A DNA stretch of 64,000 bases from Harmothoe impar (GCA_947462335.1 OX381704.1:47682942-47746941), one strand, 5' to 3'. Positions 11,956-23,599 are shown, counted from the first letter of the stretch. Notes: generated by a model from the letters alone, not told the origin. Numbers and translations are program-made.

Positions 11956-13055
11956 CACAAGGCAAATTGTAGAGAACGCAATACGGTCTCAATGCCAAGC
12001 ATGTATCATGATGAAAGGGACTTTTCTTGAATACAACAATGAAGCTAAATCTACAGAATAGTAAGACATGTTTCTATAACAAGGAACGCTCTAGGTATGA
12101 ACTGCTAAGTACAAAACGTAGATACTGAATCTACTTCAATTGACATGTCAAATGATCAATGTAATAACTACACCGTGTTCATATACTTGTATACGTTAGT
12201 CTTGTTATCTTAAATTATTACATGGATATAGGTATGTTATTACAACCATAAATACCGTTACTAAATGTGCCCGGATCTGGACCATTAAGACATTGTTGTT
12301 AACCACCATGAGCAGGGGCACACGTTAAAAGAGGAACACAATTATTTCCAAAGGAGTGTATACATCTTGAGTGCATTACTATATAATGTCGTTTACGATC
12401 ATCGCCTGACATATTTCAACAATGAAGAGATAAAAACATAATAAAAGAATAATAGTTGTAGTACATCTCTTTTTATTGTAGAAAAAAATCATGTCAAGAC
12501 CAGAGTGATATCACCGTATCCCCCCTTTTAGCGCACCTACCCTTACAGATTTTAACCTCCCATTTGCCCTGCAATAGTACAGGACAAGCGGAGTAGTAAG
12601 CACTTCTTTAGATCCATTTTAGTGGTTGATATCATTTCAATCCCATCATCTAACCTGCGCTAAAATTGCCGGATATGGTAAGCGTGCACGTATGCAAATT
12701 GCAATACCGTTGCAGATCTTATTTTATAAAACATTTAACATCGATACCTATAATCCCAACACAATGTTATAATAGCCACCTTAGGGTTCAAGTCAATTGG
12801 TCAAAGGACACAAGATATGATCATCTTTAGAGGGTTGATAATTAAAACCTGCATGCACAAACATGCAATAACATTGTTTACAGCATTTTGTTATTTGTTT
12901 CCATCACTGTAACTCTAGTTGATAAGTGGATGGAGGCATGCTTAAGTAAAATGTAATTCCACATATAACTTTCATGAATATTGATATACAGCTCGTTTTA
13001 ATACAATATAAAACTTTTATTACTTTACAACAATTATTGTTGGGATGTATTACTT
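11956..13055. other. Intergenic, receptor to first oxidase
   Basis: AT-rich, no ORF of note and no recognisable repeat. The last 300 bases contain a segment (about 12842-12890, TTAAAACCTGCATGC) that recurs near 23085 upstream of the second oxidase, so the proximal part belongs to the oxidase upstream region. Confidence 0.6.
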
Positions 13056-13057
13056 AC

Positions 13058-13153
13058 GCTATATACAGAGATCATGCTACCACATGGTGGGTCATTTGAC
13101 AGACATTTGCCCAAGCGTATACATGTATATAGATATACCCCACCTTAACCGCC
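13058..13153 (+). promoter_or_regulatory. Core promoter and 5' UTR of first oxidase
   Basis: A TATA-like TATATAC (13060-13066) lies about 90 bases before the ATG. From 13078 to 13144 the sequence (CTACCACATGGT, GGTCATTT, AGATATACCCCACC) is shared with the same position upstream of the second oxidase (23622-23685). Such conservation outside coding sequence suggests the promoter was duplicated with the gene. The transcription start is not determined. Confidence 0.55.
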
Positions 13154-16100
13154 ATGCTTGCACCTCCGGTCACAGACCAGCAGTATGCCCTGTCTGCCCT
13201 CCTGCTGCTGACCACCTTCCTCCAGTTGCCTCACCCTGCCTACGGTGACATCTGCGCCTCCAGTGTGTGTGAGTTTGAGCTGGTCATTGCCATGCAGCAG
13301 AGTCTGGTCTATAAGCCACCTGGAGGACCCTATTTTGATGTTGATCTAGACCCTGATGGCGTCTTAAGGGTGGTTAATTCAACATATAGACCTACAGCAA
13401 CCTTCTCTGAGTTTATTGGACTTCCAGTACCTGATCCCAGGCAGGTCATCACTGTGGATGGGGTTAAGCGCAACCTCTTCACCATCAATGGGCAGTTCCC
13501 GGGCCCCACCCTGGAGGTCATGGAGGGAGTGGAGGTTAGTCTTTGTTAATGAGAAAATTATTTTCAATTGTTTTCTTTATTCATTAGAGGTACCTTAGAG
13601 GGATACTCAAGATTCCCCAATTCCTTATGGATCTAACAAAACGACTTTGTAATATATTTAGAAATCCAGGAGATTTATAGATACACAGAAGTAGATAAAA
13701 TAGAAGAAAGAATAGCTGGGACTCCACTATCCGATTTTGTCATCAGATCGGACCTATTCTCACAAATTGTCTGTTTGGGTGAAGATAAATTGATGTAGAT
13801 TTGATTGGCCATATTTCTTCACCATTTTCCTTTTGGAATCAGGGTTTTACAGAATAAATAATGACAAGAATCCACTGAAAAATGCGGCCATCTTATTCTC
13901 ATCTATGAAGAAAAGGACAGGCCATGTAGAGTAACATTACCTTCAGATGGACAGTGGCAATATTATCAGTTGACCACTAATAACACCAATCATCAGTATT
14001 AGACTTGTATCAAATTCAGCTTCATTTATTTCTAGGAACATCCTCGGCTAAAAATGGGGGAAATGGCTTACTAGGTCCAGTTTTAGGTCGAGTTTCCGAA
14101 AGATCATTTTCCCAAGCTGAAAACAAATACCAAGTCCCAAAATATGTGAAAAAAATAAATGGTCATACTTAAAAAAGCAGGCCTAAACACATCAAATGTT
14201 TTTGAGAAGTCCTTCTGATACACTGGGGCTCCACTACCCGATTCTCTGGTCTATTCTAACAAAACTAAATCTGTCCGATCATGGTAACAATGTCATAACC
14301 CTTAAGCTGGGACTCCACTACCCGATTTTCTCGTCTGATCGGACCTATTCTCACAAATCGGACCCAGACAGATGTAAATATAAACAGACCCTGGAGCATA
14401 GGGTTAGTTATATCTACATCTGTTTGGGTCCAATTTGTGAGAATAGGTCCGATCAGACGAGAAAATCGGGTAGTGGAGTCCCAGCTATATGTATACACCA
14501 TGGCATCCGATTTGTGTGAATAGCCTACATCTAACAACAGAATCTGGAAGTGGACCAACTAAAGTATGGTTTTAGTCGGGTACAGCTAGCTGCTTGAGCC
14601 ATGGTACCAATAAAGTTTAGGTGATCAATCCTCAATTTTTCAACTGGACATTTCAATGCCTATTTGATCAAGATCAACAGTCATAATTAAAGCTGGGGCT
14701 CCACTAACCAATTTTCTCGTCAATTCTCACAAAAGTAAATCTGTCAGATCATGGTAACATAGATGATCAGGTGTCAGGGTTTGTTTATACTTACATCAGT
14801 TTGGGTCTGATTTGTGAAACAAAATTGGGTAGTGGAGTCTCGGGTAGAAAGGTTCACGTCTCATATGCACTGTTAGCCTATAGCACCGTGACCTGAGACT
14901 TGAGAGAGCCCTCCCGAAATGCAAATTATGCAAAAATATCTATGGCGCGAAATGAAATAACGACCCCCGCCAAAGTTGCTAGTATAAAAAAAGCCTGTGT
15001 GTTACTATAGTTTAAAGGGGTTGGCAGCATTTCTTTCGCTGCATTCATCCCAGGGGTCACTAATTCCCATGGATATCTTGAATTAAACAATAGTATTTTA
15101 TCCTCTATACAGGTGGCTATTCATGTTAGGAACATGCTTCATGACCAGAGTGTGACGATCCACATGCATGGTCTGCCCCAGCGTCTTAATACCTGGATGG
15201 ATGGGATACCTGATGTTACACAGTGTGCCATACCAACTGGATACACCTTCACCTACAGGTTCACAGCAACACCTGCAGGTACATTCTGGTACCACTCCCA
15301 CATTGGCTACCAGAGAGTGGATGGTCTCTCAGGTAGGGGCATATTGTCTATCAACATCACTCATTTTGGTGGATAGTCTGTACAATAAAGATGAAGTTAC
15401 ATGTGAGTCTTTGGGAGAATGATACATAATCATACTTATAGAAGCAGGCCTAAAAACATTAAAAGGATATGGACTATTGAACCATGGCTAATATGTTGTA
15501 TGACAAATGTTGCCTTAGTCATGATACATGTAATATACAATGTAATACATTAATTCCACAGTTGGTCAGCATGTGCTATGTTGCAGGATTGATAAAGGCC
15601 GATCCCAAATAGTGACAAGGATGCAGCTCTGAAGTTCTGAACACAGTTTTGTCCTTGTATACTAATGCAGATAACAATTTTCATTTACATGACACTTGGG
15701 GGCATTTACATTATCCTCTCATCTCATTGCTCCATGCACACTATCTGGTGAACTAAAGTGGAAACATAGTCTCTTCAACCTCTGATAAATACCACTTTGG
15801 TCTGAAATTTTCTGTACACATTGCAGGATTCTTACTTGTCCATAAGACAGCACCCACTATCCCCTACTTCCCTGTGCTCCTCCAGGAGTGGTATCACCAG
15901 GAGGGTCATGTGTATTGGTTCACCCACTCACCATACGTAGAGGGAGTAGGAGGGGACCTATGGAACTGGTACACACCAGGCCAAGTCCCATTCATGGTGA
16001 GAAAACCTGAATTACCGTAAATTCCCGCGTACTACCCGCGGGTTGTACGCGAATCAACCTCAGCTTTCATTTGATACCAAACATGCCTATATAGGGTGCG

Positions 16101-18519
16101 GGTTGTACGAGGGTTTTTATTACTATAGAACAGTACTAAAATGGAAGTTTTCAAACCCAGAAACGGGTTATAGAATTTTCCTAAGTTGGGGGTGCGGGTT
16201 ATACGCGAGATGCGGGTTATACGCGGGAATTTACGGTAGTTAATTGTTATTGTGCTGTTATTGGGCTATATATGGGAATAGGATGGAAAGAATTGATGTA
16301 TAAAAGGTAAGGGGTAAACTCTGACACATTGTCCAGTATATTGTCATTATAGTATTATATGATACATGAACCAACTCTTGTTAGTTTTTTTTCACATTTA
16401 GTTGGGCAAAACCCTTGATATTATCATTATACACATTATCCTGCATAGTCATTATTTATCAATGATAACCCTTCCTCACTGAAATTCTCGATACTTTTTG
16501 TGTGTATATCCTATGTTATAGGGTGGAAATGGTTATGTGGAATACTGATAACAATTTGATTATTGAAGGCATACCATTCTCCAGGTGGATGGCTCTGACA
16601 TTGGCATTGTTCGTTATGTTAGCGGCATCATCAATGGCCGAGGGAGGTTCAACAAAGATGAGCCTTGGCCTCTGACTGAGTTTGAGGTAGTCCAGAACAG
16701 GCCCTATCTGTTCAGGCTTGCCAATGTTGGGGGTGAGGTTCCCCTGCAGGTGTCTGTAGACGGTCACCGACTAAGGATCATGGCCCTCGATGGGATGGTC
16801 ATAGAACCCATGGTTGTAGACTCCCTTATTCTGTATGGTGCAGAACGAGCTGATGTTGAGCTGTATGCAGACCAGCCTATAGGACACTACTGGATGAGGT
16901 CTAGGTATGCCAAGGACGACTCCAGGGATGGGTTCACGCTAGAGACTCTGGCTATAGTAAGGTATTCAGATGCTCTTCCTGGAACTGATCCTGCCTCATC
17001 ACCCAGGGCATGTATAGAAGAGACTCCATGTAGGGTATTCAATTGCCCATATAAATACCTCCCTCCTAACTCATTGTGTGTGCACATGGAGGATGCCAGG
17101 AGGAGCTACGCTCCAGGGGAACGTGCCCAGTATGGGCTGGATCAGATTGAACCTGATGAGGAGTACTTTGTCAACCTTATGTTCTATAAAGGGGCGGCTA
17201 ATTTTAATGGTATAAACAATGTGGGGGCTACCTCACCATTTTACCAAACAGACAGTGAGACTGTAGACTGTGATGAGGTTTGCCCAGAGGATGATGTGTG
17301 CTTCTGCACCCACAGACTCTTCCTGCCCTTCAACAAAACTATCCAGCTGGTCATCTCCAACTTCCCCCCTGCCCTTGGAGAACAGGTTGCTACTCATCCA
17401 GTGCATGTCCATGGGCACCACTTTGCTGTTGTCCGTCAGGGTTTTGCTGACTTCACTTTTGGGAACCCAACACCTTATGCACTAGGAGGCACTCCTAATC
17501 CTGAAATAGTCTGTCAGGACTTCCTGTGCAGACGTGCTTACTGGAGGGGAGGGGTTCAGCCCTCTTTGAACCTCCTTAACCCACCACTCAAGGACACCAC
17601 CATCTCGCCAGCTGCAGGTTACACAGTGATCCGTTTCCGCAGTGACAACCCAGGAGTCTGGCTTGTGCACTGTCATATGATTCACCACAACGTCCAAGGT
17701 CCCATGAACTTCTTGTTGATAGAAGGAGAGGACCATTTCCCTCCAGTTCCACCCAATATGCCCACCTGCAGCCATAACTTTAGTCTTACTGCTGAGCAGT
17801 TTGGCAGGTATCAGAATGAGGCACAGGCAGCTCTTAACACCGGAACAGGCTTTCAGAAAGTTTCTCCACATATCCGACCCCCATCTGGTTCAACTACATT
17901 TTCAGATAACAATCAAAGTAAATGATTTAATGTATTGTACTATGCATTCATGATCGAGGGGAAAGGGAAATACTGATGTTGAATTTCAAAATACTAGTAT
18001 ATCATATATATTTCTCATATACATATTTCATATACATATATGATAAGTAATTCAGTAGCATAATACCCTTAATTATTAATATATTATATTATGTAAAGAA
18101 AGCAATGCTCAGCTGCTTACCACTAGATGCTTTATTAACTGTTAGTTACAAAAATGCCATTAAAATAATTTCATACGTGCCAAGGGTGCGTATTACATTG
18201 AATACGGTATATGAAGATGATTTAGCATAATTTGGGATATTAATAATGATCAAATTGTATTGAACCTTCCATAGCTTTTTCTATTTCAGGACCAATAGAG
18301 ATAGGTCTAGGAGGTATCCTTAGTGTGGGAGCATTAGGGCTGGTGGTAGGTATCCTCTTTAATTTGACCTCCTGTGCCATCTGGAGCTGTAGTTGTAAAC
18401 ACCGCAAGAAGGTTGCCCAGCTCCACCCTCACACCTATCCCCAGGAACCAGGTAACAGCTACCAGCTTGTGAATCACACCAGAATTACTGCAGGACATAC
18501 AGCAAAATTGATCCGTTAA
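13154..18519 (+). CDS. Laccase-like multicopper oxidase, membrane-anchored (paralogue 1)
   Basis: Exons 13154-13534, 15113-15332, 15827-15996, 16585-17917, 18290-18519; GT-AG, phases 0, 1, 0, 1; 777 residues. The N-terminus (about 1-31) is a signal peptide. Three cupredoxin domains follow: the first in exons 1-2 with HMHG (H144, H146) and WYHSH (H188, H190), the second in exons 3-4 (VDGHRLRIMALDG), the third in exon 4 with HPVHVHGHH (H528, H531, H533, H535) and HCHMIHH (H619, C620, H621, H625). All type 1, 2 and 3 copper ligands are present, so it should couple one-electron oxidation of phenols, amines or metal ions to O2 reduction. Exon 5 gives one TM helix (about 707-732) and a short cytoplasmic tail, predicting a type I ectoenzyme. 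The axial position (+5 after H625) is Pro630, with Met at +6. Tandem paralogue downstream. Substrate unknown. Confidence 0.93.
13708..13780. mobile_element. Partial copy of the AGCTGGGACTCC MITE
   Basis: The stretch beginning GCTGGGACTCCACTATCCGA matches one arm of the 14305-14486 element for about 70 bp, with no second arm. Decayed fragment in the same intron. Confidence 0.6.
14216..14486. mobile_element. Harbinger-like MITE, 182 bp, plus partial copy
   Basis: 14305-14486 is a near-perfect palindrome with ends AGCTGGGACTCCACTACCCG and complement; flanking trinucleotides are TTA and ATA. A partial copy sits immediately upstream (14216-14290). A full copy at 43786-43968 has a perfect TTA target duplication. 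TWA duplications suggest PIF/Harbinger mobilisation. Intron 1 of the first oxidase. Confidence 0.8.
14692..14850. mobile_element. Diverged copy of the AGCTGGGACTCC MITE
   Basis: Starts AGCTGGGGCTCCACTAACCA and ends GGTAGTGGAGTCTC; arms are inverted but more diverged than the 14305-14486 copy. Same intron, so this intron collected several insertions of one family. Confidence 0.65.
16013..16238. mobile_element. MITE with TACCGTAAATTCCCGCGTA ends
   Basis: Inverted ends TACCGTAAATTCCCGCGTA and its complement enclose repeated GCGGGTTRTACGCG motifs. 226 bp, no coding capacity. Located 17 bp after exon 3 of the first oxidase and absent from the matching intron of the second. A partial relative (TAAATTCCCGCGTATAACC) lies at 18751-18860. 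Confidence 0.75.
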
Positions 18520-19603
18520 GACCAAAGGATCACCGTATAAAGCGAAAAAATCGAATGCTACACAAAGCAGTGGCACCAGCAAGATAATACAACTGTGTAC
18601 CTAATGTGTGTCTAACACTATCTCTAATCTGATCCCCTCCCTGATATATAATATTGATGGGCTAGCTATGAGTACCAGGGTATGATCGGATTAAAAGAGT
18701 GTGTACTGTGACTATATTATAATATTGTATTTCAATGTATCAGACTAACCATAAATTCCCGCGTATAACCCTCAGGTTATACGTGAACCAAACCCTAAGT
18801 ATGGGTTCTACAAAACGCCAAACGTATAGCCTATAGGTGCAGGTAATACAAGGGTTTTTGGTAGCATAGAACAGTACTAAAATCGCTAATTTCAGGCCTC
18901 CGGTGTGGATCTTAGGGTTCTCACAAAGTCGGGGTGATAACTTACATGAGTTCTATGTCGATGTGGTTTATTGAGCACACCCTCTCCTAACCTCCCTCAA
19001 AACATACTGCAGTTATGTGTAAACCCCAATAGCCCGGGCTCCACTAGGGCGACACAGGTACCTGCGAAACGGTGCGATCCTTTTCTATGTTTACTTTTTC
19101 ACATCTTGCTTCATTTCGCTTCATTTCGCGGCAGTGTCGCCCTGATTGTTGCCCTGTTCCTGGTGATAGTTAGGGCGACACTGCCGCGAAATAAAGCTGA
19201 CACCCCAAATTCTTAAGTGAAAAGGTGTAGCCCCTATCCGCCTAGGGGTAAAATGCCCACACCAGGGCTGAGACGCCCATGGGCCTTTTATCCCAAAATC
19301 TAAACAGACCTTTTACATGAGGCTATAATTTTTCTTGATAGATCTGCATCTAATATTCACTTTAATTTTTCATTTTTGCTTAATTTATTCTCTAATTCAC
19401 TATCCAACTGCCTTTATATTATGGGCCTTTTCCCCCCTACCGAAAATGGGCCTTTTACCCCAAATGGGCCCTTTACCCCACTCTATCTTCACATTCGTTT
19501 TGCAAACCTTCCATGTGGAGTCCACGTGAGATCTCAGTAGAGAAGCGTGGATCTTGTTATTGTCACTGTATCTGGCTGTCCCCTTCTCAATTATGCGTCA
19601 TTG
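18520..19603. other. Intergenic after first oxidase
   Basis: No gene. Contains a partial TTCCCGCGTATAACC repeat (18751-18860), a 21-bp-arm inverted repeat (19123-19143 against 19171-19191, ATTTCGCGGCAGTGTCGCCC) and a stretch with repeated GGGCCTTTTACCCC (about 19280-19480). Confidence 0.55.
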
Positions 19604-19983
19604 CTATTACTCCAAGATGGGTACGGTGGACGTGGCGTGTAAGTTGTCCCAACACTACATTCCTAATGACCAAAAAGTAAGTTCAAATTTGCCTCCTCAG
19701 GTACTGCCAGGTCATGTGGTCCAAATCTAAGCATTTCATTGGCTGTTGTGGTGGAACCAGGTCAGTTCTCCCACAATTCTCTCATTTCTTTTTCCACACA
19801 ATTGTTGAATTAATTCAAAATTGTCCAAATATATTGGACTTACAGTATTCAATATTAAATTGAATTTATTTTGAAATTTTGAATAAGTTTCCTCAGACTT
19901 AGTCATGGGTCACATGGTGTGGTTGTTATGTTGCTATGCCAATGTAGCTATTTGTTTTCAGTGCTTAGTTTGGTATCTGGAAT

Positions 19984-20013
19984 GTTTCGGCCATTTAATG
20001 GCCTCATCAGGTG
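19984..20013 (-). ncRNA. Decayed hammerhead-like motif
   Basis: The - strand reads CAC, CTGATGA, perfect stem II GGCC/GGCC around ATTAAAT, GAAAC. The next bases are ATTCC rather than GUC, and the 3' strand does not pair with CAC. Core and stem II survive without a cleavage triplet, so it is probably inactive. Confidence 0.55.
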
Positions 20014-20227
20014 TAATCTAGGGGAACATTTATATTTACAATCAGAAATATTTTATCTTTGTTTTTGGATTTATATTTCTGAAAGTTTTGACCTGTGTTG
20101 GAAACTAAAAGAGTGGCCCTGGTTGGTTCACCAGGAGGAAGCTAGAGGGCCCATCTGTGTGGGTCCCTTTTACTTGTGGGGATTTGGTCATGTTGGATCG
20201 CAGTTTTAGGTAAGACCAATTGCTCAA

Positions 20228-20378
20228 GGCGGTTGATTTTTTCCTGACCTGATTTATTTAAAAATACCCTGTCTGACATGGCGGGAGATTCGTGAAAAAT
20301 AATTTCTTTCTTGAAAAAAGAATATTTTTCATTTTTTCTCCCTGTCTTTACCTACTGGGCTGGCGTGGGAAAAAAAAT
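20228..20378. repeat. Left 151-bp inverted repeat of Penelope-like element
   Basis: Begins GGCGGTTGATTTTTTCCTGA and ends in the A-run after GGCTGGCGTGGG. Near-perfect complement of 21435-21585, with a few changes (for example GCGGGAGATT against the complement of AATATCTCGC). Confidence 0.9.
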
Positions 20379-20403
20379 GACGTGGCTTTTGTAGGGTACT
20401 GAT

Positions 20404-21399
20404 CTAACCATAGCGACTCTCGAGTATGTTCATGCCCATCGGTACAATTGTTTTTAGTCTTTGAATCCAAGAAAATTCTATAGATTTTCTTAGTTTTGTG
20501 CCTCTTTTTGACTCTGGGTGTTCGTAAATGAAATCTAGGATGTAGACTTTCATATCATGGGATTGGTTGTGTCCCGGTTTGTTGAAGTGGTAGGCCACTT
20601 CACTCTTGCCGTATCTTTTGTGGTCTATATCGCCTATGTGTTCTTTGATTCTAAAGAACACATCTCTGTAGGTTTCACCTACATATCTTTTTTTGCATTT
20701 TTTGCACTCTATGCAATAAATGACATTTGAGCTTTTGCAACAAATGTTTCTCTTGGTTTCTCGCTCAAGTTGGCTTGTGATTTCAATCTTTCCAGATTTG
20801 TCCAGTTTTGGACAGACTGTGCATTCTGGGTCAACACAAATGTTTGTGTTGACTCTTTTCTCCTCTCCCTCTTTTTTGACCCATTTTGCTGGGTCAAAGT
20901 CGCACCTGGCCCTCACCAGGTGATCCCGTATGTTCTTTGGTCTCTTGTAACCAGTGACTAGTTTCATCCTTTGTAACTGTCTGGTTGTGTGTGACTGCGA
21001 CAGATTGTCCCAGTTTCTTTTCACTATACTTTCCATTTTTTTGTAGTTTGGTCTGAATGTGGATGTCAGGAAAACTTTCTCCTGTTCTGGTTCCATGTTT
21101 TCTAAATTTTTGTCTTTTTTGAGACGTTGTCTCTCGAGTTCCCTTTCTTTGTTTTTCTCTCTCTCAATTTCTTTTCTGGATTTTTTGGTCAAGAGATCTT
21201 CCCTAGATAGGGCCGATACTCTGTCTTTTGCATCCTTCAGTAGGGATGCTGGATAACCTTTTTTCAGGAATTGTTTCTCTTTCATGGCTAGGCATGCAAG
21301 ATAATCTTCCTCCTTGCTACAGATTCTACGTAGCCTCAAGAATTGGCTGTAGGGCAGGCTCTGTTTTACATTTGGGGCATGAGCAGAATCATACCTCAA
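20404..21399 (-). CDS. Penelope-like element ORF remnant: linker plus GIY-YIG endonuclease
   Basis: 331 residues. The N-terminal part (SQFLRLRRICSKEEDY, then KKGYPASLLKDA) resembles the segment that follows the polymerase core in Penelope-like reverse transcriptases. A Lys/Glu/Arg-rich stretch (about 75-105) follows, then a Cys cluster (CVDPECTVC, ICC, CIECKKC) and a C-terminal GIY-YIG domain (YVGETYRDVFFRIKEHI, SVAYHF-type HF motif, final E-x2-WI-x2-L and MGMN). The endonuclease would nick target DNA. No catalytic reverse-transcriptase motif is in frame or upstream, so the ORF is a 5'-truncated derivative, though it is itself uninterrupted. The start is uncertain: the first Met lies close to the right inverted repeat. 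Confidence 0.75.
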   Translation of the reverse strand: MRYDSAHAPNVKQSLPYSQFLRLRRICSKEEDYLACLAMKEKQFLKKGYPASLLKDAKDRVSALSREDLLTKKSRKEIEREKNKERELERQRLKKDKNLENMEPEQEKVFLTSTFRPNYKKMESIVKRNWDNLSQSHTTRQLQRMKLVTGYKRPKNIRDHLVRARCDFDPAKWVKKEGEEKRVNTNICVDPECTVCPKLDKSGKIEITSQLERETKRNICCKSSNVIYCIECKKCKKRYVGETYRDVFFRIKEHIGDIDHKRYGKSEVAYHFNKPGHNQSHDMKVYILDFIYEHPESKRGTKLRKSIEFSWIQRLKTIVPMGMNILESRYG

Positions 21400-21434
21400 A
21401 AAGCTGTTTGTGTCTGTCTGTTGTTTTTTTTTTG

Positions 21435-21585
21435 TTTTTTTTCCCCACGCCAGCCCAGTCGGTAAAGACAGGGAGAAAAAATGAAAAATATTCTTTTTTC
21501 AAAAAAGAAATTATTTTTCACGAATATCTCGCCATGTCAGACAGGGTATTTTTAAATAAATCAGGTCAGGAAAAAATCAACCGCC
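21435..21585. repeat. Right 151-bp inverted repeat of Penelope-like element
   Basis: Complement of 20228-20378. Ends GGAAAAAATCAACCGCC exactly where the right copy of the 19-bp direct repeat starts. Confidence 0.9.
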
Positions 21586-21722
21586 TATTACTCCAAGATG
21601 GGTTAGGAGGAAATCCGTGGTAGATTTTCCATTTTCCATTATAATTATATAATAGACATAACTAGAGCGACAAAACTATTGCTTTAAATGGCTTCGATTT
21701 CATCATATTGAATTATAGCGAA

Positions 21723-21760
21723 CACGACGTTTCGGCAGAGGTGGTTGCCTTCATCAGGTG
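21723..21760 (-). ncRNA. Hammerhead ribozyme motif, minimal stem III
   Basis: On the - strand it reads CAC, CTGATGA, stem II AGGC/GCC-type arms with a roughly 10-nt loop, GAAAC, GTC, GTG. The invariant core (CUGAUGA and GAAA), a GUC cleavage triplet and CAC/GUG stem I pairing are present. Stem III is only the two pairs AC/GU with no loop, as described for Penelope-type hammerheads that may act as dimers. Cleavage is predicted after the C at 21726. Self-cleavage is not shown. Confidence 0.7.
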
Positions 21761-21765
21761 ATCAT

Positions 21766-23599
21766 TCATTTGACTTTCTAATGTTCATGGAACTGTGTGT
21801 GTACATCTACCTTTTTAAATATTTCTGATACTTATAAAACCATAAAGATATAGATAAAACCATGGTTAGTGATGGGTAGGCAACCCGACACTATTACCAC
21901 GACCTAACGCAGTTGGTGTTACACAATGTAACGCCATGAAGCCTATGGAGATTTCTCATAGCGGCTCAGTCAACCATTGGAATATCTTATACATTGCTAC
22001 TTTACGTTTTTGATTATATTTCGGTTATAATGTTATAAAATATTGTGCAAGGTATAAGGACAATTAATTCATGTACATGTTTTATTAACTAACCTGTTAC
22101 AGGGATAATTGTGAATCAACAAGGGACAAAGGCCAAATGTGACCAAATGTTTGAAAAAGTTTGGATATTTTAGATATAATATTATGCTAATTTATAGAAT
22201 ATCTCTAAAACAAAGTAAGATACCGCTTATTGGCATTTAAGGTTGGATGGTGATCACACATATTCAGGGAGCCAGTACTCAAAAACTAGAGGTGGTACCT
22301 ATTACCGGGTAATAAAAGATACCACTGGAAAGCTGATGACATCAGTGTTATTGTGTTATTGTGCACTTGTGTATGTACATGTATTTTTCGAAGATGATCA
22401 AATCAAATCAAATACATTTATAAACGCAAAAGCTTTTACCTTGGAGGACCCTTTTCCCCCGACTGTCCACAATTATATCCCGAGCAGTAACCTTTCACAC
22501 AACATTCACGTATGAAATATCCAACAAACCAGCAAGGGGAAGCATATGACATCTTACATTTATCTATAAGAATATAATTTCCAAACATGAAAAGTTTAAT
22601 ATAGTTGCCAGTGTCGTACGATAAACAATAAAAAATGATAGGAATAGTACATGTACTAAATATTTGTGATAGTTTTGTAGTTAATCGTTAGCAGCAGTTT
22701 AATAATGAAAAGATAAATAAATATCATAGAGGAATTAGTCATGCATGGTGCCCGCACTTAACCCTTGGCTGAACGAGCATCAACTATAGTTGATGCCATG
22801 GCTGGCCGACTATAGCCATTATAACTCTATGGGATTTAGCATAGGCTAGGCCTTTAGGGAAGGGTTTTGCAATGCATCTCGCCCCCACCACCAGAAAATA
22901 TTATTTAAGCCTTAAACGATTAATGTCCTTAGATAATTATTGTTCCTGATTCATAAAGCATTTACTTAAAGGAAGTTGTGTACTATTAGTAAACAGTGGG
23001 CCCTGTAGTGCTAATGTCTCAAGACAATGGTATTTCAGCCATGTTCATGTTGTGGACAAAGGATACACAACATCGGACTGACTGTTAAAACCTGCATGCG
23101 CAACCATTGTTTCAACTACTGCATTGTGAGAAATGTGTACCCTTTCATCCACACAACCCCATGTCATGTCATTGCAAGAAAGAGTATCTCCTAAGCGATC
23201 AACATTTCCACAGTTACCTTCACATGCTCACATAAAATCAATACTACCTACTGACGTATTGTTGTATTTGTATGTACATGTACAGCTATTTATTCTCATA
23301 TAAGGACCAATATGAAGAGATAACCAACATCTAAAATGTCCATATATAACCACAGTCCTTGAGTAAAGGTGTATTCTTTAAATGCATGAACTAAAATGTC
23401 ACGATAATTACTGCTGACGTTCTGTGCACTTCCTGGTCAATTGCTTTGTGCACTCAAGGAATGTGACTCAACCAATCATTGAAGAGAGAGGAGGGTGTTG
23501 CATGATCTCTGACATCACAAAGTACTAGTTTCGATAGCCATGCATACAGGTACATATATTTAATGCTCTGCTGGGTACATCCGGGATGGGTGGGTGTTT
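21766..23599. other. Intergenic before second oxidase
   Basis: AT-rich, no convincing gene. Holds a perfect 20-bp palindrome GCATCAACTATAGTTGATGC at 22777-22796, and a segment near 23085 (TTAAAACCTGCATGC) shared with the upstream region of the first oxidase. Confidence 0.55.

Larger units (their letters stand above)
19604..21765 (-). mobile_element. Truncated Penelope-like retroelement with inverted repeats
   Basis: A - strand GIY-YIG ORF (20404-21399) lies between 151-bp inverted repeats, 20228-20378 and 21435-21585. A 19-bp direct repeat (CTATTACTCCAAGATGGGT) occurs at 19604-19622 and 21585-21603; the right copy abuts the right inverted repeat, so it could be a target duplication. Hammerhead-type motifs lie at 21723-21760 (well formed) and 19984-20013 (decayed), both on the strand of the ORF. 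Penelope-like elements are known to carry inverted or direct terminal repeats and hammerhead ribozymes. The reverse-transcriptase catalytic part is absent, so this copy is not autonomous. Confidence 0.75.

Noticed and set aside
16887..17871. Antisense and out-of-frame ORFs over the large oxidase exons (also 29107-30100)
   Set aside because: They mirror each other between the paralogues only because the coding exon is conserved; no independent signals.
20404..21399. GIY-YIG ORF as a host gene
   Set aside because: Its linker matches the C-terminal part of Penelope-like proteins and it sits between long inverted repeats with hammerhead motifs.
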